Of a stretch of 64,000 nt of DNA, positions 50,984 through 63,450 are shown one piece after another. The stretch lies in the NCBI GenBank assembly GCA_034509425.1, contig JAVTVJ010000012.1:10575001-10639000 (forward strand), written 5' to 3'. Position numbers and translations under genes: made by a program. The stretch is from Eopsaltria australis. Its lineage: Eukaryota; Chordata; Aves; Passeriformes; Petroicidae. The notes beneath the pieces were generated by a model that was given only the letters and a program-made list of their open reading frames with translations, was not told the DNA's origin and did no database searches. The number at the start of each line of letters is the position of its first letter. Positions within the stretch are counted from its first letter, which is position 1.

Positions 50984-52202
50984 ATTTTATTTCTTGAATG
51001 AACAATTGTAAAACTAGGGTCTTTGGGCAACATGACATTCCTGATGGCCTGGCCAGTGTAATATACTGAAATCTGGAAGAGTTTTCACTGAAAAAGAATT
51101 CAGACAATTAAGTCAAATATCAAGATTGGCCACGCATAAATTTTTTTTTTACTTTTTTCCTCCATCAAATAATATTTCATCCATTTATTCATTAATCAGA
51201 AAAATAAAAATAAATTAACATGTGCAGTACATCATAGAATAGGCAGTATTTCCCTATAAGGTTCCCAAAATAAAACTTCGTGTAAAGATAGTACATTAAG
51301 TTTGTGGCAGTGTTACTGTGTCTTCTATCTTTAATCAGCTGTGTGGGCGGTGGCTGACTAGTCAGAGTAACTAGCTGACACATGAAATGTCACAGTTCAA
51401 AGAAAAGCTTTGGCATGACTCTCATTTACTATAATATATCAGCTTTACACTTCTCTGGCAATGAAATGCCATCTTAAAATCAGGATGAATAACAACTGCA
51501 TTCTGCATTCCTGCTTTGATTCCTTAGCACTACTCTTTGGGAAGGCTGCCCAAATGTCAAAAAGAGTCAGGCCTGTTTGTGTAATATTTTGTGTACAGAT
51601 TCCCAGTAACAACCTGAGAAAATACATTACACTATTGTCTAAAAGAAATAGTAGTAACAACTGGGGGTTTTAGTCATAGTTATTTAAGGACCCATATTTT
51701 AGCCTCTTATTTGCAAGAAGTAAAAAATTAGTGATGAATTTTAAAGGAGCCCAGAGGCTGCACACGCATTAACATTTTGTCTCAAAGCAGTGCAGTTCTG
51801 AAGAGAATCTCCTGATCTTCCCCACTTTCTGTATATTGGTTTGGTTTGCAGAGTCATTATGGTGCATGCAAATCAAGATTCATTCTGGAGAAGAACAAAC
51901 CAAAAGACCATTCTGGGCTCACATAAAACATGAGGCAATACCCAATGGAGACATGCACAGGGACTGAACAAGGACTACTTTGCACCACCATGAAGTTCTC
52001 CAAGCCTTCCTGCATATGTCAAGCAGTCCAGCTGACCATCAGCAACAAGGCATCCCATTCTCCTTTGTCTGGTTTTTCACTTTGAAAGAAAAGCCAGTGT
52101 CACTGCCCTCAGTGTCCTCTTGGATTTGTTTCTGTGGCTCAAGGCCTTTCTTGGTCCTTTCAACGGAACCTTTAGATGTTAGTTAGAGTGGGGGCAGAAT
52201 TT
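50984..52202. other. Intergenic, no recognised element
   Basis: Single-copy-looking DNA between two CR1 fragments. Open frames of 63-71 codons have no recognised content. Confidence 0.5.
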
Positions 52203-52447
52203 GGCAACCTGTTCCAGTGTCTCACCACTCTCACAGTAAAGAATTTCTTCCTAATATCTAATCTAAATCTACTTTCTTGCAGTTTGAGACCATTCCCCCT
52301 TGTTCTGTCACTACATTCTCTCATAAAGAGTCCCTCTCCAGCTTTCTTGTAGGATTCCTTCAGGTACTGGAAGGCCGTAATCAGGTCCCTTCCAAAAGTC
52401 TTCTCTTTTCCAGACTGAACAAACCCAATTCTCTCAGCCTTTCCTAT
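52203..52447 (-). mobile_element. CR1 LINE fragment lacking its 3' end
   Basis: The plus strand begins abruptly at ggcaacctgttccagtgtct, an internal CR1 block, and continues cagtttgagaccattccccc, gtactggaaggccgtaatca and tctcagcctttcc. The 3'-terminal 100-150 bp present in the other minus-strand copies (those starting at 7947 and 41020) is absent. CR1 inserts from its 3' end, so a later deletion or rearrangement at 52203 is implied. Confidence 0.9.
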
Positions 52448-55261
52448 TAAATTATTGGGTTTGCACTGAAGTATTTGTTAATGTAGAGTTAGTCAGGGAG
52501 TCTGGTGTTTAAAATTGCTTTGATACTCATGCTGTGTAGAACATCTCGGCCTTAGTCAAATCATGTCTCTCAGTGACACCAGGGAGTATTTCTTTGTGTA
52601 CTCCAGTCAAGTTTGCATTGGTTTATAAAATTCTTTTTAAAAGTCATTCCAATTTATAGAAATTTAATTTACCATTGGCTTTACTATATGCAACAAAAAG
52701 TTGAACAATGTGGACAAAGATGGCTTACAAATTAGCTGTGGAAATTAAGACACCTACAATGGTACATCTTAGAATGAGTTGCTGTGTTAAAAGATCTGGG
52801 GTAGGTCTCCTTAGAAAAGCCTAGTAGCTGCAGAACATTTATGCTAGAAAGGAAAAAACTTTTAAATACTTAATCTTTTTTGGAGAAGAAAGCTGTGATA
52901 GATGTTAAATAATTGTGAAATATTCAGTGACATATTGAGATGTAACAGATGCTATGGAATCATGTTATAGTCAAACATTGTACTAATTTTGTAAGTGTCA
53001 TATATTTGTTAGCATTCCTATTTCTGGCTAAGGGCAATCTTGAGAGTTAGTAATATGAAATCTAGTGATAAAAGAGCACAAATAACAAGTCATTTGAAGT
53101 TCTGCTTACCCACTCTGTTGGGGAGGCAGCATACAGACATATGTATCTATCTCAAAAGGCCTCAGAAGTTGAATTATATGAAATTCTGACTTTTGACAGC
53201 ACTGTGTTTGAAGAAGAAAGCCCTATTCCAGAACTGATATCCTGTGCCAAAAGAAAGCAGCCCTGAGATAGGACCACAAGCATCCTAGATTTTTCAAGTC
53301 TTCATTTGGCAGACAGGTAAACCTGACCTGAAAAACCAGCATATTTATTAGGAACATGTTCTAAGATGTTCCTTTTTTTTCTGAGAGGGTCTTTGTCTGA
53401 ATCAACACATATAATTAAATGTTTTGAGAGGGGAGGTGTTATTTGTTTTTTTTCATAGTTAGCTTTGTGAAATGAACACTTTTTATTGAATATACTAATA
53501 ATATCCTGAAGTCAGACCTGCAAGGAAAATTACAGAAGAGTACAAATGATGGAGCCCAAAACCCTTTCTGCACAAAGTTTTACCACATGAAAGATCAAAA
53601 GCAGAGTCCTGAAATTTAAGATAAATGCAAGAAAATTGTAATTGTACTACGAGACAGATCTAGGATCCCTCTCTTGCAGTCTCTGGCAGTTGGCAGCAGT
53701 GGGGATGTAGCAATAGGGGTGTAGAAGAGTGATGCCTCCCTAACATGCTCTGTGTGTCCAGCAGCCTGAGGTTCACATCTCCTCTCCATCATGTACTGTT
53801 CTGTAGATGTGATTCTGTTCTCAATCACACTTGCTCCTTTCTTTGCATCTTTTTTTCAGTCCTGCTACAGTCTTTGTGAGATTATCAGAACTATGCTCAC
53901 TACTGAGGTAGTGGAAATGGCTGTGGCTTTATATAGCAGCATAATAATGTTTCCCATTTTATGTTCTATAGCTTTCATATTAAGAATTTAAGATTCAGTA
54001 GTGAAATGGATGTAGAGTTAATTCAGAAATGTTAGGAAGCAGTTAGATTTCTCTTTATTTTTGCCATGATCTTAATTGATACATATCTATAATTGTACTG
54101 TCATAAACAAAAATACATACATATATATGATATGTATCATAAATAAGAAATAAAAATTAGAAGTCAGACTATTTATAATATTTAAGCACCTAAATGAATA
54201 GGAAGGTGGCTCTTGTAATCTGCAAAATGATTGAGGCAGCTAAGTGCTAGATTGTACTGAAATCTAATAGTACATCACTTTGAAAACCCTGCAGGAATTA
54301 GCCTGCAGTTTAAGGGCCTTTTTAAAAACTAGCCACTTTATATGAATAAATAGGAAAAGGAAGAATTTTTAAAATCAGACACCTATCATAGAAAGCCTCA
54401 GTCATTCTGTTCACTGAGAACATGAGGTAGATCCTCAGACTGGTACTGGGCCACTGGTGGATTTATAGACTGTAGAGCAAAATAATGCAGAATGCTGCCT
54501 AGAAGCAAGATTTGAGGTCTGTGCTCTGCTGTAGGGATACAGCTGTGCTGCTCTGAGTGAGAGGAGTCCACCCAGCATCTGCTGAGAACCCTCTGTGCTG
54601 CTGTCCTGTGCTCCATCTGCCCTGGTAGGCAGAGTGTCCAAATCTCTCTGCAGTGCCACAACCTGGGTGTATTGTGATCAGACAGAGGCTGCTTCACAGA
54701 GAGATTTGCTCTGTTCACAATGATCCATGAGAATAGCTGCAGATTTCTAAACTTTGCAAATCACCTAAATTTACTGGACCTTAAGAAAAGTGAGTCATAC
54801 AGATTTATTTAAAAATCATTGAATAGTGACAGTTATAAGGTTAATTGACAAAGACTGGTCAGAAACTATGTTAATATTGTTTCTATAATTATAATGTTTT
54901 GCTCCTAATTGTGAAAACTGTCATGATCTACAAGTTGGGATGATGTGTTAAAATTTAGATCAGGAAAAGACCAATTTTTAGACATACAGAACAGGAAGCT
55001 GTAAGTCAAGGGTGACAAATCATGTTGGATCTCTACCTGAGAGCTCATCATGGCAAAAATAACAGTAGAATCATACACACACAAAAAAAATATTTGTAAC
55101 TGTCTGATTTGTACCAGTTCTCCATTGCAGTGATTTATCATTGCAGTTCTCCATGGCAATTCTCTACCTATAGTATGGAACAAAAAAAAAAATTTAGAAA
55201 CAGCGCACATAGGGCAAGGGACATAAAGAAATTCAGGCACCTTTGTCCTTCTGAAATAATA
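52448..55261. other. Intergenic, no recognised element; one G+C-raised block
   Basis: Mostly A+T-rich. 54398-54720 is richer in G+C and open on the minus strand in two overlapping frames (106 and 74 codons), with no domain I recognise. A small A+T palindromic tract (atacatat/atatgtat) lies near 54115-54138. Confidence 0.5.
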
Positions 55262-55400
55262 TGAACTTCAGAAATGCCCTGTGGGTCAGGTCTGTGGTCC
55301 ATTAAGTTCAATAGCCTGCCTTCAACTGTGCTCGAGGGAAACACTATTTGGAAAGGGCAGAGAAGCCAGGATGTTGCCTGCACTTCAGTCCCCTCATTCT
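55262..55400 (-). mobile_element. Old diverged CR1-like fragment
   Basis: The plus strand reads gggtcaggtctgtggtccat, then taagttcaatagcctgcc, then gagggaaacac and aaagggcagagaagccagg. This resembles the minus-oriented 3' end of old CR1 subfamilies known from turtles and crocodilians (gatcagaccaatggtccatc, tagcccagtatcctgtc). Recognition is from memory of the family pattern; borders are approximate. Confidence 0.45.
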
Positions 55401-56242
55401 GCTCCAACATCCACCGACACCAGATTAAGAAAGCTGGAGGGTACTCTGCTGGTCTTAAAGATTTATGAAGCAAAACCCCCAAACATTTACTTCTACCAGA
55501 ATTGCTAAAGACAGGCTGAGTTAAACTTGAAATGGCTGGGAACCTTCCAATCATAGTTGAAAAAACAAAACCTAGACTCTGTCATAAGAAAATGTAAACA
55601 GTCAAAGACTTTCAAAGTATATTTATGATCTTTTATATAGATATATTGTTCAGTATTCTTTTACAGCATACTCCTTTCTCCTGGGAAGCATATAAATGAG
55701 ATTATATTTTAGCTGCTAATTAATAGTGTTCCACAGCCTTCTGACAACAGAGGAGATTCTTCAGTGTCAGCTTTGCTCTCCCTTGCACCTACTTTCTTTG
55801 AAATTTCTTTTTTCATGCTTTCAGCAAGACTGTAGCTCTTTACAGAGGCCTTGCTATCAAAGGTGGATAGGTTCGAAGATGGACTTGCACACAGAAATCC
55901 TTCAGTTATGTTTTACTTCAGAACGTCTATCTATTTGGGCTAAAAATGAGAAAATTATTTCTCTCAATGACATACCCCTGTATTTCACAAAGATGTTCCC
56001 AATGTGGTTTGTGTATTGCATTGACTGTATTCAAATGTGGTAAAAATAATGGGCAGTCCACTTAATTATTTGCAGGTCTTCAATAACCTGCAAACTAGCA
56101 CAATCATTAAAAAGTAACATAATAATAAATAGCAAAAATAGAAATCTTCTATAAAACTGTTCAGGAAAGATTCCTCATAAATTTCTAAATGAAGGTATAT
56201 TGCACTGCTTTTATACCGTAATTTCAAATCTGATGCCACTTA
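55401..56242. other. Intergenic, no recognised element
   Basis: The 105-codon plus-strand frame at 55726-56043 has no recognisable domain, and no homologue came to mind. Confidence 0.5.
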
Positions 56243-56350
56243 GTAAGGGATCAAATCCCTCACAGAGGCTGTCTTATCAGACCAACATTAATAGTTGGAC
56301 TTGGTGATCTTAAAGGTCTTTTCCAAAGTAAATGCTTCCATGATTCTAGG
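56243..56350 (+). mobile_element. CR1 LINE, short 3' end
   Basis: About 100 bp of plus-strand CR1 3' end: tagttggacttggtgatctt, aaaggtcttttccaaagt, then ccatgattctagg at the terminus. Strongly 5'-truncated. Confidence 0.88.
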
Positions 56351-59300
56351 ATTAATATAGCAGACTCATAATTTCGAGTTTATTTAACAAGGTCTGATTT
56401 TTTAAAATGTGTTGATTTACATAAGTATAGTACCATCCTGTGATTTCTGACTGGGTATGGTATTCTCTCATGCATTATCTGCATTTCTTACATATGTTTG
56501 GTCCTTTTTATGTCATTCTTGCATAGTAAAGGGATGTTAGAATGAGTGTAAATGTGCTTATACTCCATTTATATTCCTAAAATGGTATAAAATGAACGAA
56601 TGAAGAAAGGTTCATTTACAAGGTTCATAAGCAAGGTTCTTTTATGTAACTTTGTATGTGTTTAAAGTTGTGGGTTTCTCTGTGAGATTGTACAGAGTAT
56701 CTCAGATTCCAGGAAATGTTACATCTTCCCAAGTGAATGGCAATAATTGAAGTACCTATCTTCCATCTCTCGCTTTAGAGGTTTTCTTCACTCCCTCTGT
56801 TACACAATCATTATGGATGTGACATCCTGTTATTACATGAAAAAGCAGAGATTTCCAGGAGATAAAATCTCAATTAATACAAGGACCCTTTGAGTGTACA
56901 TCGCTAGGAAGTCTAGCTAAAAATTGTTCTGAAGGAGAATCTGAAGCCAAGAAAATGTTAAACAGGTTGTATTTCAGTGTTTTCCAGAGGTAGCCTGAAT
57001 CTTCATACTCTTACATGAGTGACTTCAAATTCATGTCTACTTCCTTTGGTTTTTAATTTTCAACAACATGAATTTAGTTTACATTATTTTAAACAAGATT
57101 TAGACTTCTATTGATAAAGTTGTTATATACAAAGAGGAGGTTTAAACATGTTACTGTCTTTAAACAGTCCTGCTGATTGTATAGCAGAAATGCTGATAGA
57201 GACTTACTAAAGGCACTGCTTTCAAGAATAGAACTGAAGAGGACCCAGAAACAAAAGTAGACCAAGCCTATCAGTGTCACATCAGGATGACTAGAGCATC
57301 TCAGGGCGATTGAGAAACCTTGGAATATGATGCTAGAAAATACATTTCAGGTATTGAGAGAGATATACAAACAAATTAATTTGTGGGTTTCATACTAAAG
57401 AAGTTATAGTAACATAAAACTATTTTGGATTTAGACATGATTGTAATAGTAATATTATTTGTGTCTGCTGATTTGCATTCTATTTGACCCAATGTAAATC
57501 TAACACTGGCAAGACTACACAGGCACCAGTGAAAGTAAATGTGAAATTTTTAAAAGTATGAAACTCAAAGCCATGTCACACTGAAGTTACATACCACACA
57601 TTTCTGAAGACCTTAGAGCTTGACTTGGGACAAAAAGATACACATGAGATAATTTATATCAGTGAAAAGTAGCTGAAACTAAGATGCTTTCAAATATCAG
57701 AGCTAATTACTTTCTTGCTAACTGTAGATGTCTCTATGTTGTGCTCCACAGCAGAGAAATACCCCTGCACATTTTTCAATATCCCATCCATAGCCAGTGG
57801 AATCAGAGGTGTCAGAGAAGATTTTATTTTGGCAGCATAATCTTGAATGCTGATGATATGTATGAAAACAGTAATCTAGTTACATGTCAGCTGTTGGAAG
57901 TTTTGTTGGAAGATTTGCAATGGCACAAAACATCTTTTTACTTACAACTTATATTTCATTCAAAAACCATTGCTGCCCAATAAACAAGAAATACCATGAT
58001 GCCATTTTGTAGTCACTTTTCAGAGCACAGCAGTTAATCTAACTCTATAGTTACACTGTTACTGTATATTGGAAAAATATATGTGATATTTGCTTACCTG
58101 CAATATAGGGCTAGGGTTATCTTAAACTTGGCATTTTTATGCCTTTTAAAGCCGTCAGGCTGTAAACTGCATGCAATGCAGTAAAAAACCACTTTTCTTT
58201 CCTTTAAATACAGTTGATCACTATTTCAGGAATATTTACCACTTCGGCATCTATCCTTGCACAGGATCCCAAGAGGCAAAGTACTCTGCAACCATGTCTA
58301 AGAGGGTCTCTGCCTCTCAGAATAAAGTACATAGTTCATCTTTTGAGCTGGTGAGATAAAATACTTACTCCACTGTTTTATGACTGATTTTACTTATCTC
58401 CAGCTATGCAAATGCCACATTTTTGCATGTTTTGCAAAACCTGTTAACGCCCCTTCCTGAATCAATCAACGGCAAACCTGAATATTTCACCTCTGTGAAA
58501 CAGTCTCTGTTATTATCACTAAAATCACATGGGCAACAGTAGGCTGGGAATCTATGTTTGATGTTTCTCCTCCCTGCAGCAGATAATATATGTGCATAAT
58601 TGCTCAAGTGCCATCTGGTTGCAACTTAAGATGTGTTGCTCATTGATAATGAAAGCACTGATTCGGTCCCACACATAAAATGGAAGTCTGTTTAACACAA
58701 GTATGCATGATTTTGTAGGACCCTGATATGAAAAAAGAGCAATGCCTTGTCAAAACCTTTTAAGAAATGTGTATTTAATAATAGTTTTTCTAAATAGAAT
58801 GAAAATATGGCTGAAAGAGACCTGATTGTTTTGGAATTGAAAAATTTAATTGTTGCTATGAGCATGGAGTGACAGTGTGAAGCTCTCAGCCCATTTAAAC
58901 ACACTATAGGGCAGCCATAGTGCTTCCCTAGCGCAGAGGAAAGGAGAGGAAAGAATGAGGTTAAAAGGTGGATGGGGCTCAGGCCAGAGTGCACTGCAGC
59001 AAATGGCAAAACTCTCTTTAACACCTGTATGTATGGCACAGCCCTTGTCTGCTCAAAACATGGGGTGATGTCAGAGCAATTGGAAAAATACCCAGGAAGA
59101 AGTGACAACTGAGCAAAAATATTATTCAAATGCACAAAATAATTGCAGATATAAGAAAAAAACCCCATAATAATCCCTTTTTTCATGTCCATTGATAGTG
59201 CAAAAACTAATGTGATTAAACTGTGGCAACTGAGATTTACTTTAAAGCAGGGGAAACTCTATAATGAACAGGGATCTCTTGCCTGAAGCAGTTGTCAAGT

Positions 59301-60119
59301 GCCCATTAACAGGGAGGCTCTAGAAGAGGCTGAACACATACCTGCCAAGATAAGCTTAGCCCATTCTGCCATGGGGCAGGGAGATGAAAGAATGACCTCT
59401 GAGATCCTGCCAACCCCTGCTGTGGTCCTCTGTATTCTGCATGGAGACTCCTCATCTCCCATGCCTTTGTAGCAACATTTGTGCATACCTTGTCGTTTCA
59501 GGAAGCAATGCTCTTAGCAGTTCTTTCTTTGACCTGTGTTTGAGATGGGGGAAAAAGGTGAAGCATTATATATTTGTTTTTTTAAAATCAGTTTTAAAAT
59601 TTGCTTGTCTATCTGATAATGTTCATTTTAAACAGAGATTATTGCCATTTCAAATGTGTGCAAATGCGATAAGGGGGGTGACTAGCAGCTTATTATTAAT
59701 TTGCTGCTTTTATTTTCGGGAAATTAACATTCTGGCAAGAAATTTAATTGGACTTTTGTTAATTCTCACTGTGATGCTTTGGTTTTTCCTTTTGGGACTG
59801 GAGAGAAAAGTCAGCATCTGGTGTTTGAGGATGCTAGGGACTTACACCATATTATGTCTAATATCTCAACTGTAAATAAACAAAATGAATAATTAAGTGA
59901 ATAATGAGGTGTCCTGAATGAAGACTTCTCGACGGTATCTATGAAATATTTGTACTCCTCTCATTTGTTCTCTGTTGGGCATCTTGGGCAGCACATTGCC
60001 CGTATGGATATTCACAAAGAATCTTTTTCAAGCAGAACCCAGACGTAATATTAACAAAAATTGCAGATATGCAGAGACACTTTTGCTCTTCAGATCTCTA
60101 TCTGTCTGTATGAAAGGGG
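56351..60119. other. Intergenic, single-copy-looking; candidate regulatory segments
   Basis: No transposable element was recognised over 3.8 kb, unusual for this window. 58380-58680 and 59560-59870 are compositionally even, rich in TAATT and E-box-like words, and contain an octamer-like atgcaaat (58407-58414). Those features are typical of conserved noncoding elements but not proof. The 166-codon minus-strand frame at 58692-59192 has no recognised domain. Confidence 0.35.
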
Positions 60120-60560
60120 CAAACATAAGAATAGGAGAATTTGTGTCACGGCCCCAAGGACACTGACAGTCCTGTCTGCCCCTGCCTGGCTTCCTCCAGG
60201 GCCATCCTCACCCTGCTTATTGCTCAGGACCACATGTCAGCCCCCGGGGCCATCAGCCCCTGGCCCAGCAATGCCACAGCAAGGTTGGTTTCCAGCTGCC
60301 CACAACCCTGCCCAGCTGTGGGCCCTGACAAGCCTGGCATACCTCTGGCCTTGTGTTCCCAGCTGGTGCCCAGCCTGAGACCAGCCTTGTCCCCAGGGAC
60401 ATGCCCGATGCCCAGGGCTAGTGCAGTCCCTGGTGCCCCCAGCCTGCCCTGCCATCCTGGGGCTGTCCCTGGTTCCCCCAGCCTTCCCTACTGTCACAGG
60501 GAGCTCCCATGGCCCACAGGGAGCCACCAGGGCCTGCTGCCTCACAGCTTGTAAGGTAGT
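60120..60560. repeat. GC-rich, CpG-poor block with a degenerate ~40-bp tandem repeat
   Basis: About 440 bp with far higher G+C than its surroundings but only a few CpG dinucleotides, so not a CpG island. It contains a degenerate two-copy repeat at about 60428-60508: gtccctggtgcccccagcct and gtccctggttcccccagcct head each copy. Frames on both strands (137 codons plus, 102 minus) are a consequence of the low stop-codon density. Possibly a decayed minisatellite or a GC-rich piece of an unrecognised element. Confidence 0.6.
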
Positions 60561-60944
60561 TTAAGATCAGACAAAATGCAGACGAACTACATTAGAAGTG
60601 GAGCATAATCTGTCCTGATACAATTCTGTGAATTGTTGGGTTTTTTACTGTTCTTGCTGCAGGGACAGATGTGGGTTTTGTTTGCCTCCTGGATGCAGAT
60701 GGTCTCCCCCACTGGGTCCCCCTGTCCTGCTTGGCCACCTGAGACAACACCAGGCCTCCTCTGGGGTGGAAAGGGGCAAGTCCCCATCTTTCTATTTTCA
60801 GGACTCCTGAGGGAATGCTGCCATTCCCCCATCAGCTCCTCCCAAAACACCAATATGTGGCAGCATGTTGAACTTGGATGTAATACTAGATGGAAGTAAA
60901 AGGCCACAGTCTTGTGAGGAGCAGCCAAGGGGACTCATGGGAGA
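60561..60944. other. Intergenic, no recognised element
   Basis: Moderately G+C-rich sequence between the GC block and the CR1 at 60945. It may belong to the same unrecognised element as the GC block. Confidence 0.4.
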
Positions 60945-61250
60945 TCTTACACAACTGTCTGAAAGGTGGATGTTGGTCTCCTCTCCCAGGTAACAAACAA
61001 CAGGACAATAGAAAATGGCCTCAACTTGTGCCAGGGAAGGTTCAGATTGGATGTTAGGAAAGCTTTCCTTATAGAAAGGGTGGTCAGGCTGTCCAGGGAA
61101 GGGGTGGAGTCACCATCCTTGGAAGTGTTCAAAGGGCGTGTGCATGTGGCACTAAGGGATGTGGTTTAATGGTGAAGATGATCATATGAGGTTAATGTTG
61201 GACTCAGTGATCTTAGAGGTCTTTTCCAACCTTATTGATTCTGTGATTCA
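60945..61250 (+). mobile_element. CR1 LINE, 3' fragment
   Basis: Plus-strand CR1 of about 305 bp. It reads ggtggatgttggtctcctct, aatggcctcaacttgtgcca, gggaaggttcagattggatg, ttggaagtgttcaaagggc, gtgatcttagaggtcttttc, and ends attgattctgtgattcatga. It covers the C-terminal ORF2 end and the 3' UTR. Among the best-preserved CR1 copies in the window. Confidence 0.95.
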
Positions 61251-63269
61251 TGAGTCTATACTTGTTGGATGCAGATAGTATCTTCCATACGTAGCAATTT
61301 TGCAATGGATGGAAATGTTCAAATCACTGGTACATCAGTGGCACGAAAGACAACTCCTACTCTTCTCACAGTCCATACAGCAACTAAGGACAGAGTGAGG
61401 GGCAGGAGCTGCTGGCTTCAGTCACAGAGCTGCCTCAGCCATTGCGGAACAATTATTTTGTCTATTCATTGCATTTTTAAAATATAAATTGGAAGTAATC
61501 TGGTTCATTGATTTCATTTGCTTTTACAAAAAAGAAAAAAAAAAAAATACAACACCAGTGACTACTTGATACCTCTGTAAATGTGTGGTATTAGGCAAAG
61601 TGAAGGTGTTTGGGTTTTTTCCCTTTGAATACTTTATTAACATCCCTGTGATTAGCACTAAGCAAGCTGAGACCTGAATTTCTGCTGCTGTGCTGAGGCA
61701 ACAGGAGACACCTCCCTCAGCCAAATTTCTAGTGAACTTTTTGAAGGCAGCAGTGGGGCAAGAGACACAGGATCCCACAGGGGAACACCACCATCTCCTG
61801 ACCATCCTTTAGACAGATTGCTGGGGAAGCCTGACACTGAGGCAGCTGGATTCTGTGTCTGGAATTCACATTATCCCAACTTCAGCTTTCCACCTTGAAT
61901 GTAGCTATATATAAATAGAATGCAAAGTGATTTTTTTGTATATGTGATATGATAATTCAAGTTAGCATTTTCTCAGCCTTGCTATTCTGAACTGTAAAGG
62001 AAAGCTAAATGAATTTTCAAGGAGTCATAGTGGAAGTTAATGATGGGGATAGAACTCAGAAGGGCTCTGGACATCTGGGCTCAGTGCTCTGCTGAGCAGC
62101 ACCAGTAATTGGTTAAAATCTGTTAACGTCACCTTAGGTGAGTGTCCTAAGCTTTTCCCTGACAACTCTGCTGGCTGCTAGCAATGCTTTTGTGCCTTCA
62201 TTTCCAGCCCAGGGCCAGGCATGCCCTTTTCTGTCTACTTGGGAAGAAGACTGAGTGGAATCGGCAGATGACTGCTGCAACTGTATCACTGCTTTGCTCT
62301 GTCCCTTGTAGCCTGTACCAAGTTACCTGGTCACAAGTATGTAGTCCCCCAGCTTCCTATCATGTGCTTAGGAAACTTTAACACCTGTGCTGAAAAACAT
62401 GTGAAATTGTAAGAAATATTGCCCCTGTCAGTGATAGAAAACTGCATGAATCTCACTCTGAGCCACAAATGTAGAAAAACAAGTTAAAAGACACCAGTGC
62501 TCTGCCTCGACATCACTAAGATTTGATGAAATGACAGTTCTAAAAAAAACACAAAAAGGATTTTTATGTCTGCTTTCAAACACAATCTTGAATAACAACT
62601 CATATTCCCAGTATCACGGCATGAAACCCTAGACATTGCAACTACACAAAGTATAGCTTGTCCAATGTTAAACCACCAGCAAGGACAAACTATTTTTAGA
62701 GTTGTCATCTATTATTGCACCTGAGCTTTATTGGTCTTCAGATTAAAAGGGGTTTTTCTTCAGAGAAGTTCACTTGAATTTTACACTCATTTACTAAGCC
62801 TTACGTTACTATTCAGTTTATTTTAAAGCAGATTCTTTGGGGAAAATTAGAAAGCTAATTTGAATTGATTCTTTGGAGATTCAGGCTTAAATGAAGTGCC
62901 ATAAAATTGGCAGTCAAAGTGAAAAAAAAGAATTGAATTCTATAGTTGTACTACTCAATGGACACAGGCACCTTGCTCTTTGCTGCTGCTGCTGAGGGTT
63001 TTGATGCAGTATATTTCAGACAATTTAAACACACCTAAGCATGACACTTCACTGAAGTTTTGGCCACTAAGGAACCGCAGAGTATTCCTTGTTCAAATGG
63101 TTTTTATCAGATTTTAAAGTTATGGCTGGCAGGTTCATAAAATTAGTCATTCTCTCCAGGTTTTCAAAACTAATTTTATAAATTTCTAGAGGCATTAATC
63201 CTAATATTGGGTAAGTAATGGTACTTTAGCATATAGTTGTGGATTTGTCAGAGCAATGTTCCTCACCAA
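61251..63269. other. Intergenic; one A-run, otherwise nothing recognised
   Basis: An A-rich run lies at 61528-61548. No LINE, LTR, exon or tandem array recognised in the rest. Confidence 0.5.
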
Positions 63270-63450
63270 CAACCTCCCCTTTTTCCATTTCTAAGTGCAC
63301 CACTTCGCATTTGGATAAGAATGTTTTGAGTGTCCAGCAGTTTTAATGCCCAATTTAACACATTCTGTGACAATTGTTAAGATTTTCAGACAATTTAGGC
63401 CACCATGTTAATTCATTATGAAATGAGTAAACATTTGGTTTACAAGTTTT
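63270..63450 (-). mobile_element. Possible old CR1-like fragment
   Basis: The plus strand reads ctaagtgcaccacttcgcat followed by ttgg, close to the minus-oriented CR1 block aagtgcataactttgcatttg. About 110 bp later, gccaccatgttaattcatta may match the gccacctcactgtttaccc and catttatgaatat blocks. Strongly diverged; limits approximate. Confidence 0.4.

Noticed and set aside
60141..60554. 137-codon plus-strand proline/alanine-rich frame
   Set aside because: Explained by GC-rich sequence with few stop codons; also open on the minus strand and repetitive.
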